64,000 bases of DNA from Odontesthes bonariensis (GCF_027942865.1 NC_134510.1:24545209-24609208), one strand, 5' to 3'. Numbered from the stretch's first letter, positions 52,490-64,000 are shown. Made by a program: numbers and translations. The notes: generated by a model not told the origin, from the letters alone.

Positions 52490-52743
52490 ATAGGACGGGA
52501 GGAAGTCTGCCGATCTGCAACGTTGGTGGTTTGATTCCCGGCTTCCCTAGACCACACGCTAAAGTGTCATCAGGCAGGACGGTGAACCTCACGTTGCCTC
52601 TGATGTGTGCGATGGAGCCTGTAACACTGTATAGACTCAAGATGTGCTGAATGAGTGTGTGTTTGTGAATGTGGTTTGTAGTGTCAAAACACTGAGTGGT
52701 CTACCAGACAAGAAAAGTGCTATATAAGTACAGTCCATTTACC
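52490..52743 (+). repeat. tRNA-derived SINE
   Basis: A B-box-like stretch (GGTGGTTTGATTCCCGGC, 52526-52543) is followed by the body GCCTCTGATG and the fish SINE end GTGAATGTGGTTTGTAGTG, ACTGAGTGGTCTACCAGAC and GAAAAGTGCTATATAAGTAC, finishing in CAGTCCATTTACC. These are characteristic of a common teleost SINE family whose tail is shared with a partner LINE. The family name is not certain. Confidence 0.75.
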
Positions 52744-52744
52744 A

Positions 52745-53640
52745 TATTTGGGAATGCCGTGGTGCACAGCTGTCTTATCTCCGTTAATAGACCAGAACAA
52801 TTCTGAACTGTGGAATTTCCTGTCCTTGAAACATTTATTTTACTCTGAAAATGTTGTGGGATAAGAGTTTTACAGAGAATTCTTCAAACAGCAGTCATAA
52901 TACTCTCGAGTATTAGGAGAATTCTCTTTGAGGTGACAAAGAATCATAATGGCAATATGTACAGAGTCTACCAAAATGTTTCTTCTCTAATGTTTTTTGT
53001 TCATTTAATGGAATTTCTATTAAAAAAGTGATTTGGTGGTATGTATGTGGAAGAAAATGCTTGTGAACAGCATGGCACAGAACACCTCGAGCTTAGAAGC
53101 AGCCTTGTAAAACCGATTGGGACAAAGTGGAATCGCTGAGGTGCCCCTGAGCAAGTTTCCCCAAGCCAGCTGCAGTAAAGTAGCCCCATGCTGACAGCCA
53201 GTGTTAACAGGGTGTTTCTTAATCTGCGAGCAAATTTAGAGTGTGGAGGGTAAACAAATTAAATGTAAGAGCGGATCAGAGCAAGCAGCCAGGAACTCTG
53301 ACTAAATGTTGATAGGAGTGCTTGACTCTCTGTTATAAAGCTCTGGACTTACAGATAATCAGCAGGTCCCACTCTACGAGCTGTTTGTGTCCTTTGATTG
53401 ATATGTAATGTGCAGATGTTACTGCTAACAGCTCTTGGTTTTACGGAGTCTGATTTTTTTCTTTTGTGTGGAGGATGTCACTCTAAAATCTAATGTTTTT
53501 TCAGATGTGAAACACTTAATCCCATGCTGTGACATTCATGTGGGAAAACATGGGAAGGGATGGTGCTCTCTTCTGTTATTTGCTCTCACTGCCTCTCTGT
53601 ATCCCTCCCTTTCCCTTTCCCTCCCCGTTTTGTTGGGCGT
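52745..53640. other. spacer between krtcap2 and the first S100 gene
   Basis: No gene is supported. Around 53135-53175 the stretch GGAATCGCTGAGGTGCCCCT and following bases resemble the body of a fish SINE (GAGGTGCCCTTGAGCAAGGC type), so a second, older SINE fragment is possible. Confidence 0.5.
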
Positions 53641-53652
53641 TTCCTGGATGAC

Positions 53653-53731
53653 TATAAAATGCCTGAATAAACTTTCAGCGAGTCCCAGCACTCTTCACTG
53701 AAGCTCATAGTTTCTTCCTCATCCTGACCTG
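53653..53731 (+). promoter_or_regulatory. TATA box and non-coding first exon of S100 gene 1
   Basis: A TATAAA at 53653-53658 is followed about 30 bp later by AGTCCCAGCACTCTTCACTG and a good splice donor after 53731 (CCTG|GTAAGG). S100 genes typically have an untranslated first exon, and the coding ATG here lies in the next exon at 54358. The transcription start near 53683 is inferred from TATA spacing. Confidence 0.6.
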
Positions 53732-54357
53732 GTAAGGCTTTTTCCGATCATTTATACTCCAAAACCTTTGTTTTCTTTATTATTTCATTGTAGTTTGAAG
53801 CTCATAGATACATAATGATACATATTCTCCTGGAAATCCCTCCCTAAAGGGATTTCTTTCTTCTTTTCCTTTAATGTCTGCATGCCTCGTTTTTGGGAGA
53901 CTCAACTAGAGTTTATACGGAGAAGAGAGTGAGAGAAGAAAAGTGATACAGATTTCCGTTTATGTGCCAAACCGTGATGTCTGTCCGAAAGAATTTGCTT
54001 TGAGTGCCAGTAAAACCAACACCCACATCCTAACTTAACACTGAGAAAACACTGCAGCTGGCTGTACAACTTGAATACAACCTTATTTTCAATCAAAATG
54101 AACATAGTCTGTTTCAGTGTAAGAATATCATAAACTATAGTTAAAGTATATATATTTAATATATATATAGTATATATAGTTAATGTGGCTAAAAAAGTTG
54201 GAAGTTGTCGACTTAAAACTGTTGCAGGGCGTCAGTTCTTAAGCTCATCTGTCTGTCAAATCATTTTTTTTCATCAGATAAGTGCTGAGACAAAAAATGA
54301 ATGTGAAATTGATTTCCAGCCCTGTCTCTCCCACTATTAGAGCTGATCTCTGCAGCC

Positions 54358-54786
54358 ATGACTGAGTTGGAAAAATCCATGGAGTCCATGATCACGGTGT
54401 TTCACCACTATGCCAAAGAAGGCGGCAATAAAAACACCTTGAACAAGAAGGAACTGAAAAAGCTAATTGAGAGCGAATTACCCAACTTCTTAACAGTAAG
54501 AAAGTTTTGTCTCCTGTCAGTCCTGAGCTCACTTCTCATTCATAATCAGTGGTGAACCTCTTGCTCTTGTTTTGAGTTTGCGTCATGAGCTTTTCCTGTG
54601 TTCATTCTGTTTCAGACCCAGAAGACCCCCGATACTCTGGACCGTATCATGAAAGATCTGGACCAAAACAAAGACGACGAGTTGGACTTTGAAGAATTTG
54701 TAGCCTTTGTCGCCGGCCTCTCAGTTGCCTGTGAGAAGCATTTCTCTTTGCTCCCTGAAAAGAAGGCGCACACAGGGAAGAAATAA
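54358..54786 (+). CDS. S100 calcium-binding protein, S100A1-like
   Basis: Two coding exons, 54358-54495 and 54616-54786, separated by a phase-0 intron between the EF-hands as is standard for S100 genes; 102 residues. The N-terminal pseudo-EF-hand loop is 14 residues (AKEGGNKNTLNKKE). The C-terminal canonical loop is DQNKDDELDFEE with acidic residues at the calcium-binding positions and the final Glu. The helix following reads VAGLSVACEKHF, close to the end of S100A1, and a basic tail KKAHTGKK extends it. S100 proteins are dimeric calcium sensors that bind target peptides after opening the C-terminal hand. Resemblance to S100A1 (ELEKSMESMITVFH, NKKELKKLIESEL) is clear, but which fish S100 it is cannot be settled. 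Confidence 0.9.
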
Positions 54787-57261
54787 AAAAACAAGATTAT
54801 TTGTCTGTAGATGGAAAGTGTGCCCCACAGTTATGTGTCAGATTCACATTAAAAACAACCTTTGACGACATTTCCTGTTTGCTTGATTGATCCTGTGTTC
54901 AGGGTTGCTCGAAAACATTTGTCAACTTAAGAGATGGCTGCTTTCAAATTGCATTATGCATTACTACACCGTGTGTGATAGCTGATATCTTAGACACATG
55001 CAATCATTTTAGTCTAGAAGAATTCTGCCAATGCCAGAAAATGCCTCTGAAAGTACTTGGAGTTTTGACAAGCTCACATCTGATACACATCATTTCAAAC
55101 AGAAATCCTCACTGAATCTTCAGCTGAGGCAGCTGTTTTATAAAGGACTGCTATTATCAGGTGTGAGAAAAAAAAAGATTTGGTGAGGGTTAAAGGCTTC
55201 TCTGGTGGATCTCTTCAGTTTTTCTGCCAAACTTCTTGCTCCCCGTGCTTTTATGATAGTGCATGTTCTTCTGCTATCAGTTATTGAGCACCACATTCCA
55301 GGCTGAACCATTTCTGCGCGTGGAAATCGACGAGGAAGAAAACAGGCAGCAAAGAATGTTAAAGTACAGCCAAAAATACACGTCAAACTGCAATATATGG
55401 CGCAACGATTATTAAGAGGAATCAAAATTGAAGGTCCACATTTGTGAGTATAAGGGAGTCATTTAAAAAGAGTGGTTACTAATGTCAGATAGTAATTACT
55501 TAATTTTCTGCCTGATTTACTGGATCGTCAATAGATCAGTTACTATAAATTTCTGTGAAAAAAAGATATGCAACCTCTAAATTGTGGGAAAAGCCATGTC
55601 TGTGATTGCTAAAGATACCTTAAAGCTGTAACATGGTAAATGTTTTTAACAACAGACATTCGAACTGAGGCAGCAGTTTATAAAGTTTACACTGGCTCCC
55701 TGTAAGTCATGAGCCTGTGAAACAGAAGAAAGAAACTTTGACCATATTTGTAAATGGAGCGACGGCTGAGAACTAGTTCAGACAGGTTACTCAAGCTGCT
55801 CTGCTGCCTCCTACGTGACATGTCTCCCACTCTACGTGCTACTTATTAAACACACCCCCTCCAATCTGGGTGGTCTGTTCAAGCTGCAAAACTCTCTTTT
55901 CCTCATGCTGGCTGCCCACCGCTGCTGCTGCTATTGACCTTCAACGCTGCACACTGCCTGGATTTCAGCCCCTACACCACCCCAATTTAACACCAGTGGA
56001 CTCCGGGGCAATAAGTGTTTCACTCATAACTCCAAAAAATTTACTTTTATGCCTCCTCTATAAGCTTTTAAAAAAAAAGTTCCTGTTAAAAAGCCCACTG
56101 AAAAAATGAAGAGGCTTCCAGACCACTGATTATCCAGATATCAAACCTTGATTCGGACAACAGGAAAAATATTTAATGCCCATCAGTGTCTCACATTGAA
56201 AGCTGTTTGTTGTAGTTAATGTTGAACGAATGCCAGAGTTCCAGCCATGCAGACAATAAATCACACACTATCCGGGTTATTTTAAAGGAAGCCTATGATT
56301 GGATTGGCGTTTATTTTTATTTTATTAGCATATTTAGAGGGCAGCAGATTGCTGACCAGTGGCCCTGTGGGCTGACACATGAAGACTGACAACCATTGAC
56401 ATTCATCAGCTCGCCTGCAGATTTGAAAATAGGATCCTCTGGCTACAAAGGTTTTACAAAGCCAGCGGTGGCACATTTTTTCCAAAAGTTTATTGAGTCA
56501 TGTTAGGTGTCTAAGTGTGCACTTTTAATTACCAGCATGTATTATTAACAGCATATTTCATTAGTTAAAGACAAACTGAATGTAGCATTTTCTCCATAGC
56601 AGGGTGTGACTGTTTCCTTGTTACATTTTAATTATCTAGTTTATTTGTTGTGTGATGCTAAACAAATTGGATACATCAATGTGCCAAAGGGCGTCGTTTA
56701 CTGTGAAATTAAATGTGTGCCCCACCATCTGAAATATCCAGAAAAGGCCCACTGAGACAGTGTTGTCTCTGCGTGAGTATTTATAGTTTAAAAGGTGAAG
56801 CACCTCCTTGGATTTCTTAAAAATATAGAAGCTCCCTTTAAGAAAACTTGTCGTTTCTTTATTAAAACATTGCAAAGATGACATGTAATTACAAAAATAT
56901 GCTGATATGTTGCAATTGAACATGAAAATAATGAGCAAAGGCAGAGTCACTTATTCTGGAAAAATCTTACAAGTATAAGTTGTATTCACTCGCATCCCTC
57001 TCAGTGTGCTGATGCTGGCTGCAAAAAGCCACAAAGGTGACAAACAAAAGTCTTTTATAACCCCCTGTGGCTGACAAGTGGAAGTCATTCCTGTCTGTAC
57101 GCTTCCTTTTTAACCCAGAAATTAAAGCTGTGGGTTTAAATAATTGGCATATTTTGAGTTCTGAAAACAAAGTGAGAAAAAAACAAAACACAAAAGTAGC
57201 AGACAGGATGCAACTTGCTGATCATCTTTTTTGAATTTACGTTTGAATGTTTTTCTTTAGG

Positions 57262-57390
57262 CTCTGCTGCGATGGACTGCAAGTCATCCAGGGTGAACAC
57301 CGCCTTTTGCCCAGAGGCAGCTGGGATAAGCTCCATCCCCTCATGACCCTAAATTGGATTAAGTGAGTATAGAAAACAGATGGATGGGTT
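57262..57390 (+). repeat. teleost retroposon tail
   Basis: GCTGCGATGGACTGCAAGTC, CCAGGGTGAACACCGCCTTT, GCCCAGAGGCAGCTGGGATA, AGCTCCATCCCC and GAGTATAGAAAACAGATGGA follow in order. This is the very common fish repeat (GACCTGTCCAGGGTGAACCC...GGATAGGCTCCAGC...GGATGGATGG). It is usually the 3' end of a SINE or LINE. Confidence 0.75.
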
Positions 57391-58665
57391 TTTAGATGTT
57401 AACCAGAGGATGGTTGAAAAGATAGCAGGCAACTCATGTGAGAAAGCAGATGGAATGCAACTACTAAATAATGTATTCATTTTTTTTTTCTATTTCAAAT
57501 TCACGATGACTTGTGTGATTTTTAATCATTTGTATAAAGGTTTCTTCTACCCGCTGCTGTTGTTTGAACAAATAGTTATAACTCTACGCAAACAAGAAAC
57601 TAATGAAAACCTATTGTTGGTGAAGCTTCTCCATCAACATGAAAAAATTGTGACCTGAATGATGTGTCAGTTCTTCAGCACTTTTCAGCCTCAGCTACAC
57701 TGCATTTTTATGACTGAAACGGTAAAATGGGTTCAGGCTAAAACTATTTGAACAACAAGGAGCTGCAAACACAATTACTTGAACATATGAAATCATCAGC
57801 AAGTGGAATTAAAATGGGAATAACAGAAAATGACAATCTAAAGCCCAGAAGCGTCTTGAATCAGAGGGCCGGGATGTTGACTTCTGACATTAGGAAACAA
57901 AATCCATACAAATAAAACAATCATTCAAATTCAGAAGAGCAAACTGCAGTGACAAAAAGGTGCCCACAAGAATCCTGCATGACTATACTGCGCTTAGGGC
58001 CACTGCTGTTTCACTGGACCATCTTTAAATGCTCCATATGGAAACTGCATTTGATTTGCACTAAACATAGTACAATTGTGTCACTCAAAATGTTTCTGTG
58101 TCTCGATTTTTGTAAAAGGAATAACATTTTATGAGTTTGATTTGACACAATAGAAAACAACCGATGTCACTAATCAAAAAAAATATTTGACAACATTTGT
58201 AAGTAGTCAGACCATACCCTGTCGGCCAGCACAGCAAGTCGAATAAGCACTGAGAAGTCAGTTAAAAGTGCTGCATTGGTCGTAAAAACAGGGACTGCGA
58301 TAACAGATTTTCACCACTGGATGTCATAAGATCACCGAAAGCCTTGTAGACACTTTTGTGACCCTCTCTCTATGCCTCATTTCTAAAACTCAGTTTAAGT
58401 TGGTTTGTACAGGGATGACACTCCCTACTGCTCTGTGAGGCCAGGTGGACTGAAGCAGGCTGCTGCAGTTGCAGGTTGATTAGGTTTCTTCAGCTGTATC
58501 TAATAGAAGATTATTGGAGTGTTTTTCTATTATAGCCGAGAGCGTATGAGGCTAAAGGGTACAATTATACACAAAAATAGGCCAAGGATGCTTTTAACCT
58601 TCTTTCACAACTCCTAAAAAATGTAGAGAAACCTGCATATGACACCCATGAATTAGAGGCAAAGG

Positions 58666-58787
<122 letters not shown>

Positions 58788-60795
58788 AGTGTGTAAGTAA
58801 CCCTACCCATGTATTTTGAAGAAATAGAAAAATGCTAGGACTGTGAAAAATGTTGTATAGGATGGGCCCCAAACTGTGGGTCCAATGAATGGAAGTCTAC
58901 GCCCCTATCCAGCCCTGCCCATTCTCCTGATAACCATTTTTGGCCATATCAAGTGCAAAGCACCTGCACTTCATCACATAGTGAAAAAGTAAAATGTGAA
59001 CCTGGTGATGAACATAGGGAGACGTAGAAAGAATATTTTATCAAATGATATGCTTGATATTACTAAACATAAGGGGAAATCTGTCCTTTCAATTAAAAGT
59101 CTAATTTTAACCTCTCAAATGGTTTTATTCCATTGTTCTAGAGCTTTTGTGAACAGGTTTAAGTTGTTTTGGGTTTTTTTGTGAATGAAAGGAAGCTTTA
59201 GGAATGTAAAGCTCTCCTTGATTCCCAAGTACTGCTTTTTTAATCTATTTTTGTTACAATACTTGCAAAGTTTTTCAAACAAAACTTTAGTGGGTCTCTA
59301 CTAATCCACAGCTTTAGCTGTGGATATTCCAGAAACATGCTTAAATTCACATGTTAATTTGACACATAGCCTCTTGTATATACTGATAATAAACCTTATA
59401 TTCTTCCAAGACTTTTAAAGTACATGACAAACTAAAGTACATCAGAAACTATTGAGAAGCTTGATGATCTGCTTTGTTGTAAAATGAAAGGACAATTGAC
59501 TAAATTATTCTCTCTCCCAAAAAGTTCTGCCCAAGCCAAAATCCACACCAATTTAGACAGTGTTTAAACCAGTCAAACCACAGGCCTGTTCTTCAGGCTG
59601 CAGACAGGAATATCACGTATGGAGGTACATAATTTATGGCATGGTTTGTATGTTTGGGCCACCATAGAGAAATAACACTGCAACATGGCAGGCACCACAG
59701 GGAAGTACATGTGCTTTTTATAGATCAAAATGGATTGTTGAAGGTATCAGAAATATTAAACGTTCTTATTTTTATGTGATTCTACACCAATAAAATCTTA
59801 GTTCTGGATAATAAACTTAATTTTGTTCTGCCTATAAAAAAAATAAAAAAAAACACCTCTGCACAGCAGAACCTCTCCAGCAGGGAAACTGTAACACTTA
59901 TCCTGGCCAACAGAGTGTGGAAAGATGAACTTTTTTGTAACACCACACGATGCTTAGTCTCCATTTCCTTTCCCTCTCCTGCAAAGGAAATCTGATAGTT
60001 CTCAATAAGTGAAAGTAATATGGCCCGACTGAAGAGAGTGATCTGACCCACGGCGGGAACTTGACGGGGGTTGGACAGAAAAAGGAAAAATGCTTTCCTT
60101 TCTGCTACTTTGGAACTGACGAGTGGAAAATGGAGAACGAGTTGGCCGAGTCAAGCGGGATGAAATGAAATGAAATGACTTACGTCAGAATCCAACATTT
60201 TGGAACACACAGTTAGGGCACTGACACTGGGATATGCTTAGCTTCAAAAACAGACTTTTAACAGCTGTGGGGGTTATTTAGTACAACAGAGTTTAAGTAG
60301 GACACTCACAAATGCAATTAAGCTTAATGGTAGAGAACAGCAAAACAAAACCTTTACTGTGCTTTCCATGGAATCCTTGAAAATATGAATATCTCAATTA
60401 GAAACATGCGTCCAATCATGTACTCAGCTTAGAAACTTAAGCAATATTTTACAGTTGGACAGAACTTGTCTCCTCTTGTTAACATAGTAGGCACGCGCAT
60501 GTGTGGGAAGAAGAAAAAAATTATTTCCATGCCTTGGTTTTCTCCATCTGTCACAGAATATTTCACACACCAACAAATCTGCACGTAAAACAGATAATTA
60601 ACCATTGATTTTAACCATTCTGTCTGTATCCAAACAAATGTAATGTTCTATTTTTACTGCAAGTCTGTAAAGCTTGTATGGGTGGAGTAGGGCACATTTC
60701 AAAGGTATGAATCACTGCTGGTGTGTGTGTCGTATACATGAGTGTGTGTGTCCAACACAGTACGTCTACTCTTTAAGAGACCGCCTTCCCTGCAG

Positions 60796-60873
60796 GCTGA
60801 CAGCAGTCTCAGCCTGAACCGAGCTGGTGATACAGACGGGATCTCTCTTCACCTGGTGAACGCAAACTCTCAG
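60796..60873 (+). other. candidate first exon of S100 gene 2
   Basis: The segment ends in a strong splice donor (TCTCAG|GTGAGT). It begins either at an acceptor-like CCCTGCAG (60795) or, more likely, at a transcription start about 25-30 bp after a TATA-like TTTAAG near 60773. It lies about 300 bp upstream of the acceptor (TTTTTGTCCAG, 61189) of the exon carrying the S100 start codon. It is open in one frame for 26 codons, which may be chance. Confidence 0.45.
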
Positions 60874-61197
60874 GTGAGTACTCATGGAAGTGGAGGTGAC
60901 AGAATATCTGCGGGATTTTTGTTTTACATAAAAGTATTTCCCGCCATCTGCTGCAATTCAATTCATTCAAAAGAAAACTTTGGCATTCAGAACAGTGTTA
61001 ATTCAACCAACTGACTTCTGCTTCTCATATTCATGTGCATGAGCACTAAGCTTGTGACATGAGTCTGAAGCTGCAACGTTTACCAAAATCTCTAGAATTC
61101 TTCACAGTTATCTTTTGTGCATCCTTTGTGGCTACAGTGTCCTGTTTCTCTGTCGATAACTCACACTCTATAAGAATCTTTTTGTCCAGCTGCAACC

Positions 61198-61641
61198 ATG
61201 GCACGTCTGGATCAGGTCATTACAAACATTGTGGACATCTTCATGGAATATACTGACGATGGAGGCAAGAAACGCCAGTTAAACAAAGACGAGCTGAAGA
61301 AGTTGTTAGAGCAAGAGATGCAAAGCTCTGAGTTGAAGGTATTTGAATGAAATGAGCCCATAAAAGAACAAACTATTCATCTTCTAATTCACCGTCACAG
61401 TTTACCCTTTGTGTTTTGTGCTGTCATCTAACTTTGAGAATGTGTTCTCCAGGGTAACATTAATGCAAACGATATCGAGGAAGCCATGGAGATGCTGGAC
61501 AAGAACCACGATGGTGAGGTGAACTTCCGCGAGTTTTGTCGGTGCATCTCCGTACTTGCTAAATGCTACTACCAGAAGAAGACAGGCAAGGGTGGGAAGA
61601 AAGGCAAGGGTAAAGAACAGGGGGGAGAGCAGGAAGGATGA
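61198..61641 (+). CDS. S100 calcium-binding protein with Lys/Gly-rich tail
   Basis: Two coding exons, 61198-61338 and 61453-61641, with a phase-0 intron; 109 residues. The pseudo-EF-hand loop is TDDGGKKRQLNKDE, and the canonical loop is DKNHDGEVNFRE with all the expected calcium ligands. The flanking helices (ARLDQVITNIVDIFMEY and FCRCISVLAKCYY) fit the S100 dimer fold. The C-terminus is a basic tail rich in Lys and Gly (KKTGKGGKKGKGKEQ) not found in most mammalian S100s. AATAAA signals are at 61649-61654 and 61718-61723. It resembles a fish-type S100 rather than a specific human member. Together with the gene at 54358 it forms part of an S100 cluster in the same orientation. Confidence 0.9.
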
Positions 61642-61724
61642 CGTCTCTAATAAAAGTATATGTTGTGTGTGAAAATGTCTCTATTTGTTGAAGAAGTGTG
61701 CATACTGGCTCAAAATTAATAAAG

Positions 61725-62348
61725 CCTTCTAAGTGTGCGTGACTGTTGGCTTTCTTTTCTTTTTATCGCAATCACTGCACGTGTGGCTGCTGGGTGTGTT
61801 GTGTCATGTGAGGAAACATGCATGGGCTCATCAAACATTCAACAGACACAACTCACTGTGGGCACATTCCTGACAGTCCCTCCTCAATGGAAATGTCCAA
61901 TACGTTGTCTACTCTTACTAACATAATCCCCAAATCCTTCAAAATTGATGAGCTAAAAGTCATTAGCATTGGAAAATGACTGCTTTTTCTTTTATAAATA
62001 TAAATAGGAGAATGCTTCATGGATGAAAGTGCAATTAAACTTTTCATGCTCAAGTAAACAAAACAGGGGGCATTTAGCAAATGTCAAAGGGATAGCTTGG
62101 GTTTAGGTTAGTGATGTGTGTGCGTTTGTGATGTGAAGTAAACAATAGTCTTATGCAATAGTGATGCAATATAAGAAAAAGCTATATTGTAGCATTTGCT
62201 GAACAAAATAGCGTAAATTCACTCTTTTTCTGTCACTGCTCTCAGTAGCTCGGCTCCCCCGTGAGAGCGAACTACTAATTCATAAAGTACTTTACACAAC
62301 GACACAAAATATGAGCTATTCGTTCAGTATTTTGCTATTAGATCAGTG
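61725..62348. other. spacer before the hAT element
   Basis: AT-rich DNA beyond the S100 polyadenylation signals. No gene, RNA or recognised repeat is seen. Confidence 0.5.
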
Positions 62349-62707
62349 ATTGAGGTCAAGGCCGGCCCGTGGCATAGGCGGTATAGGCAAATGCTAAGGG
62401 CGCCGCACATCCAGGGGGCGCCAAAAATGGAGAAAAAAAAAATAAATTAAAAAATAAATTTAAAAAAATCCGCAGTTACGAGTTAAGGTTCTGACTGATA
62501 CTCGGTGTGTATGTCTCGTCATTACAATTATGTCTTAATAAGAAAAGAATAAGCCCACATTAATTTAACTGCATAGCAAAGCCTACTAAGTAATAGTAGT
62601 AATAATACTAGGTGGGCGCCTATATTTCACCCCTCCCGACTATTCAGAATTTAGGCGCCTACCTGTTACGTGGTTGTGTTTTTTGATGGGTCAAACGCAA
62701 CTAGACT

Positions 62708-62932
62708 TTGAACACATCAATATGTCGAAACATCCAAATAAAATGTCTGGTGCCCAGGGGAGGAAAAGAAGAAAAGAAGAGGAGGAAAAACTCGACATCG
62801 TCTCAACGTCTCACTGGACTTGCCATCATAAGCATAAACCATGTGGTCTCAAAGCAGTTGTCATATGATGATGTTGGGGATGACTTTGCTGCAAGAAAAA
62901 CCAGGAGAGTGAACCTGCAGAAGGTTGTGTGA
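62708..62932 (+). pseudogene. hAT transposase remnant, N- and C-termini joined
   Basis: A 74-codon frame inside the hAT element, in which the start region of the transposase (basic, Glu/Lys-rich) and its dimerisation-domain end are brought together by an internal deletion. The reading frame appears to shift between the two pieces: the basic N-terminal run is best in the overlapping frame at 62674-62868. No catalytic residues remain. Confidence 0.65.
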
Positions 62933-62986
62933 TGTTGAGGAGGTTGTGGTGTAGTTTAGTAATTATTTAGTAGTCATTCAAGTTAA

Positions 62987-63384
62987 CCTCTCAACACACG
63001 CTGTCCCGTGAACGGGACGCTGACACCATTTTGTTTACAAATTTTTAACGAAATTGATGTCATACGGCATGTACACCAACATATAATTGTAATGCCGCAT
63101 ACCGTTTGAAAGCGGAAACCGTCAGCTATCGTTTGAGCCCAACCACGAAGAACAACACTCTCCACAGCACTAACAGTAGTGTGATCTTCTCTGTATGTGG
63201 CCCCATGGTATTTGCAACTGAAAACAATGCAATTGACACTTCAGGCATAAACCTGGAAGTGTTACCTTTCCAATGGTATCAAGTACGTGCATGTATCTAC
63301 AACCATGTGGGATCTCTGCTACTTTCAAGTTGGGTGTGCTAATTTCGCAAATGAAGTTTGAAAAAGGGGGTGTGTTCTAAAGGG
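62987..63384. mobile_element. TTAA-flanked (piggyBac-type) non-autonomous element, nested
   Basis: Bounded by TTAA at 62983-62986 and 63385-63388, the target site used by piggyBac elements. The ends are loosely inverted (CCTCTCAACACACGC on the left, CCCTTTAGAACACACCC as the complement of the right). A small hairpin (GTCCCGTGAACGGGAC) lies just inside the left end. There is no credible coding frame. It sits wholly within the hAT element, so it inserted later. Confidence 0.5.
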
Positions 63385-64000
63385 TTAAGGCAGTAGTACC
63401 AAAAACACCACTAGAGGTCTTTGTAAGATCATTTAAAAAAAAGAATTAAATCCTTGTTATTTTTTGTGCCCACTGGTTTCGTTCATATCTGATTTTGCAC
63501 AGTGTCTTATTTATACTGTATTCTTAAGTTAATGTAATTTGTTTACACTTTTTATTTTGGGAATATTTAAATCTAATACTTGAAGTATTTTGAATGTGCA
63601 ATTGCTTTATTTAAATAAAAGAATGTTCAAGACAAAGCTATTCAGTGTCTTGTGAGCATACAATAGCAGGGAAGTGTAATGCGATACAAGGGGGCACCAC
63701 CTAAAATCTTGCCTAGGGCACCAAATTGGTTAGGGCCGGGCCTGATTGAGGTCACCCACAGAATTTCTCTCAGATTTGAACGGCTGAGAAAACTGCACAG
63801 TCAGAACAGGATGTGTATGTTTACCTGGTTCAAATGCCTCAAACAGTACAATAAGTGAGAGGATCTAAGATTTGTTCTTTGGATAAGTCAGAGTGACTTA
63901 ATAACTTTCTTGTCCAAAGAGGGACTCTGTTACAGGTCTGCGCTGCTGTTTCTGATTTTGACGAGTGTAATGAAAAATCGTGACAATGTTCCACACTTGC

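Larger units (their letters stand above)
62357..63744 (+). mobile_element. hAT transposon, internally deleted
   Basis: The ends are inverted: CAAGGCCGGCCCGTGGC on the left, and the complement of the right end reads CAGGCCCGGCCCTAACC. The element is flanked by a perfect 8-bp target duplication ATTGAGGT (62349-62356 and 63745-63752), the hallmark of hAT elements. Inside, an open frame (62708-62932) carries an N-terminal MSKHPNKMSGAQGRKRRKEE motif typical of hAT transposases of the ZMYM-like group. It is followed almost directly by the C-terminal LTGLAIISINHVVSKQLSYD and FAARKTRR block, so the middle including the catalytic core is gone. A second element is nested at 62987-63384. Confidence 0.88.

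Noticed and set aside
52526-52543. tRNA-like B box
   Set aside because: It belongs to a SINE; no clover-leaf or acceptor stem can be drawn, so it is not a tRNA gene.
55680-55720. LINE reverse-transcriptase scrap coding LHWLPV
   Set aside because: The six-residue match stands alone, with none of the usual following LINE sequence, so it is mentioned only in the spacer entry.

Overview
The window is vertebrate nuclear DNA, almost certainly from a ray-finned (teleost) fish and probably a percomorph; the species cannot be told. All genes are split by short GT..AG introns. Gene content and order match the human 1q21-q22 block EFNA1-SLC50A1-KRTCAP2-TRIM46 plus S100 genes. The intergenic DNA carries typical teleost repeats: CA/GT and GATA microsatellites, L2-type LINE tails, tRNA-derived SINE, hAT, Harbinger and Tc1-like relics. 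There are no bacterial-type operons, CRISPR arrays or phage genes.

Layout. Bases 1-208 may hold the last codons of an unidentified gene. efna1 (+, 4251-13258; ephrin-A1) has an 8 kb first intron. slc50a1 (+, 17460-23698; SWEET sugar transporter) carries two decayed DNA transposons in its fourth intron. Then come about 10 kb with no supportable gene. trim46 (-, 35979-46498; neuronal tripartite-motif protein) has 12 coding exons. Head to head with it, less than 1 kb away, lies tmem107 (+, 47483-49404; ciliary transition-zone protein), followed by krtcap2 (+, 50323-51976; oligosaccharyltransferase subunit). Two S100 calcium-binding protein genes (+, 54358-54786 and 61198-61641) follow, and the window ends in a hAT transposon with another element nested in it.

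The genes do not form a pathway; they are old neighbours. Ephrin-A1 is a GPI-anchored guidance ligand, SLC50A1 moves sugars, TRIM46 bundles axonal microtubules, TMEM107 builds the ciliary gate, KRTCAP2 serves N-glycosylation in the ER, and the S100 proteins are calcium sensors.

The most striking observation is in tmem107. Its fourth coding exon is present twice in tandem (48890-48986 and 49072-49168). Both copies are 97 bp, have the same phase and intact splice sites, and encode different versions of the same membrane segment. Including both would shift the frame into an early stop, so the pair looks like a mutually exclusive exon switch. A 14-bp RFX X-box-like site lies 322 bp upstream of the tmem107 start codon.

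Exon boundaries were placed by eye from GT/AG sites, reading frame and remembered family sequences; no alignment or transcript data were available.
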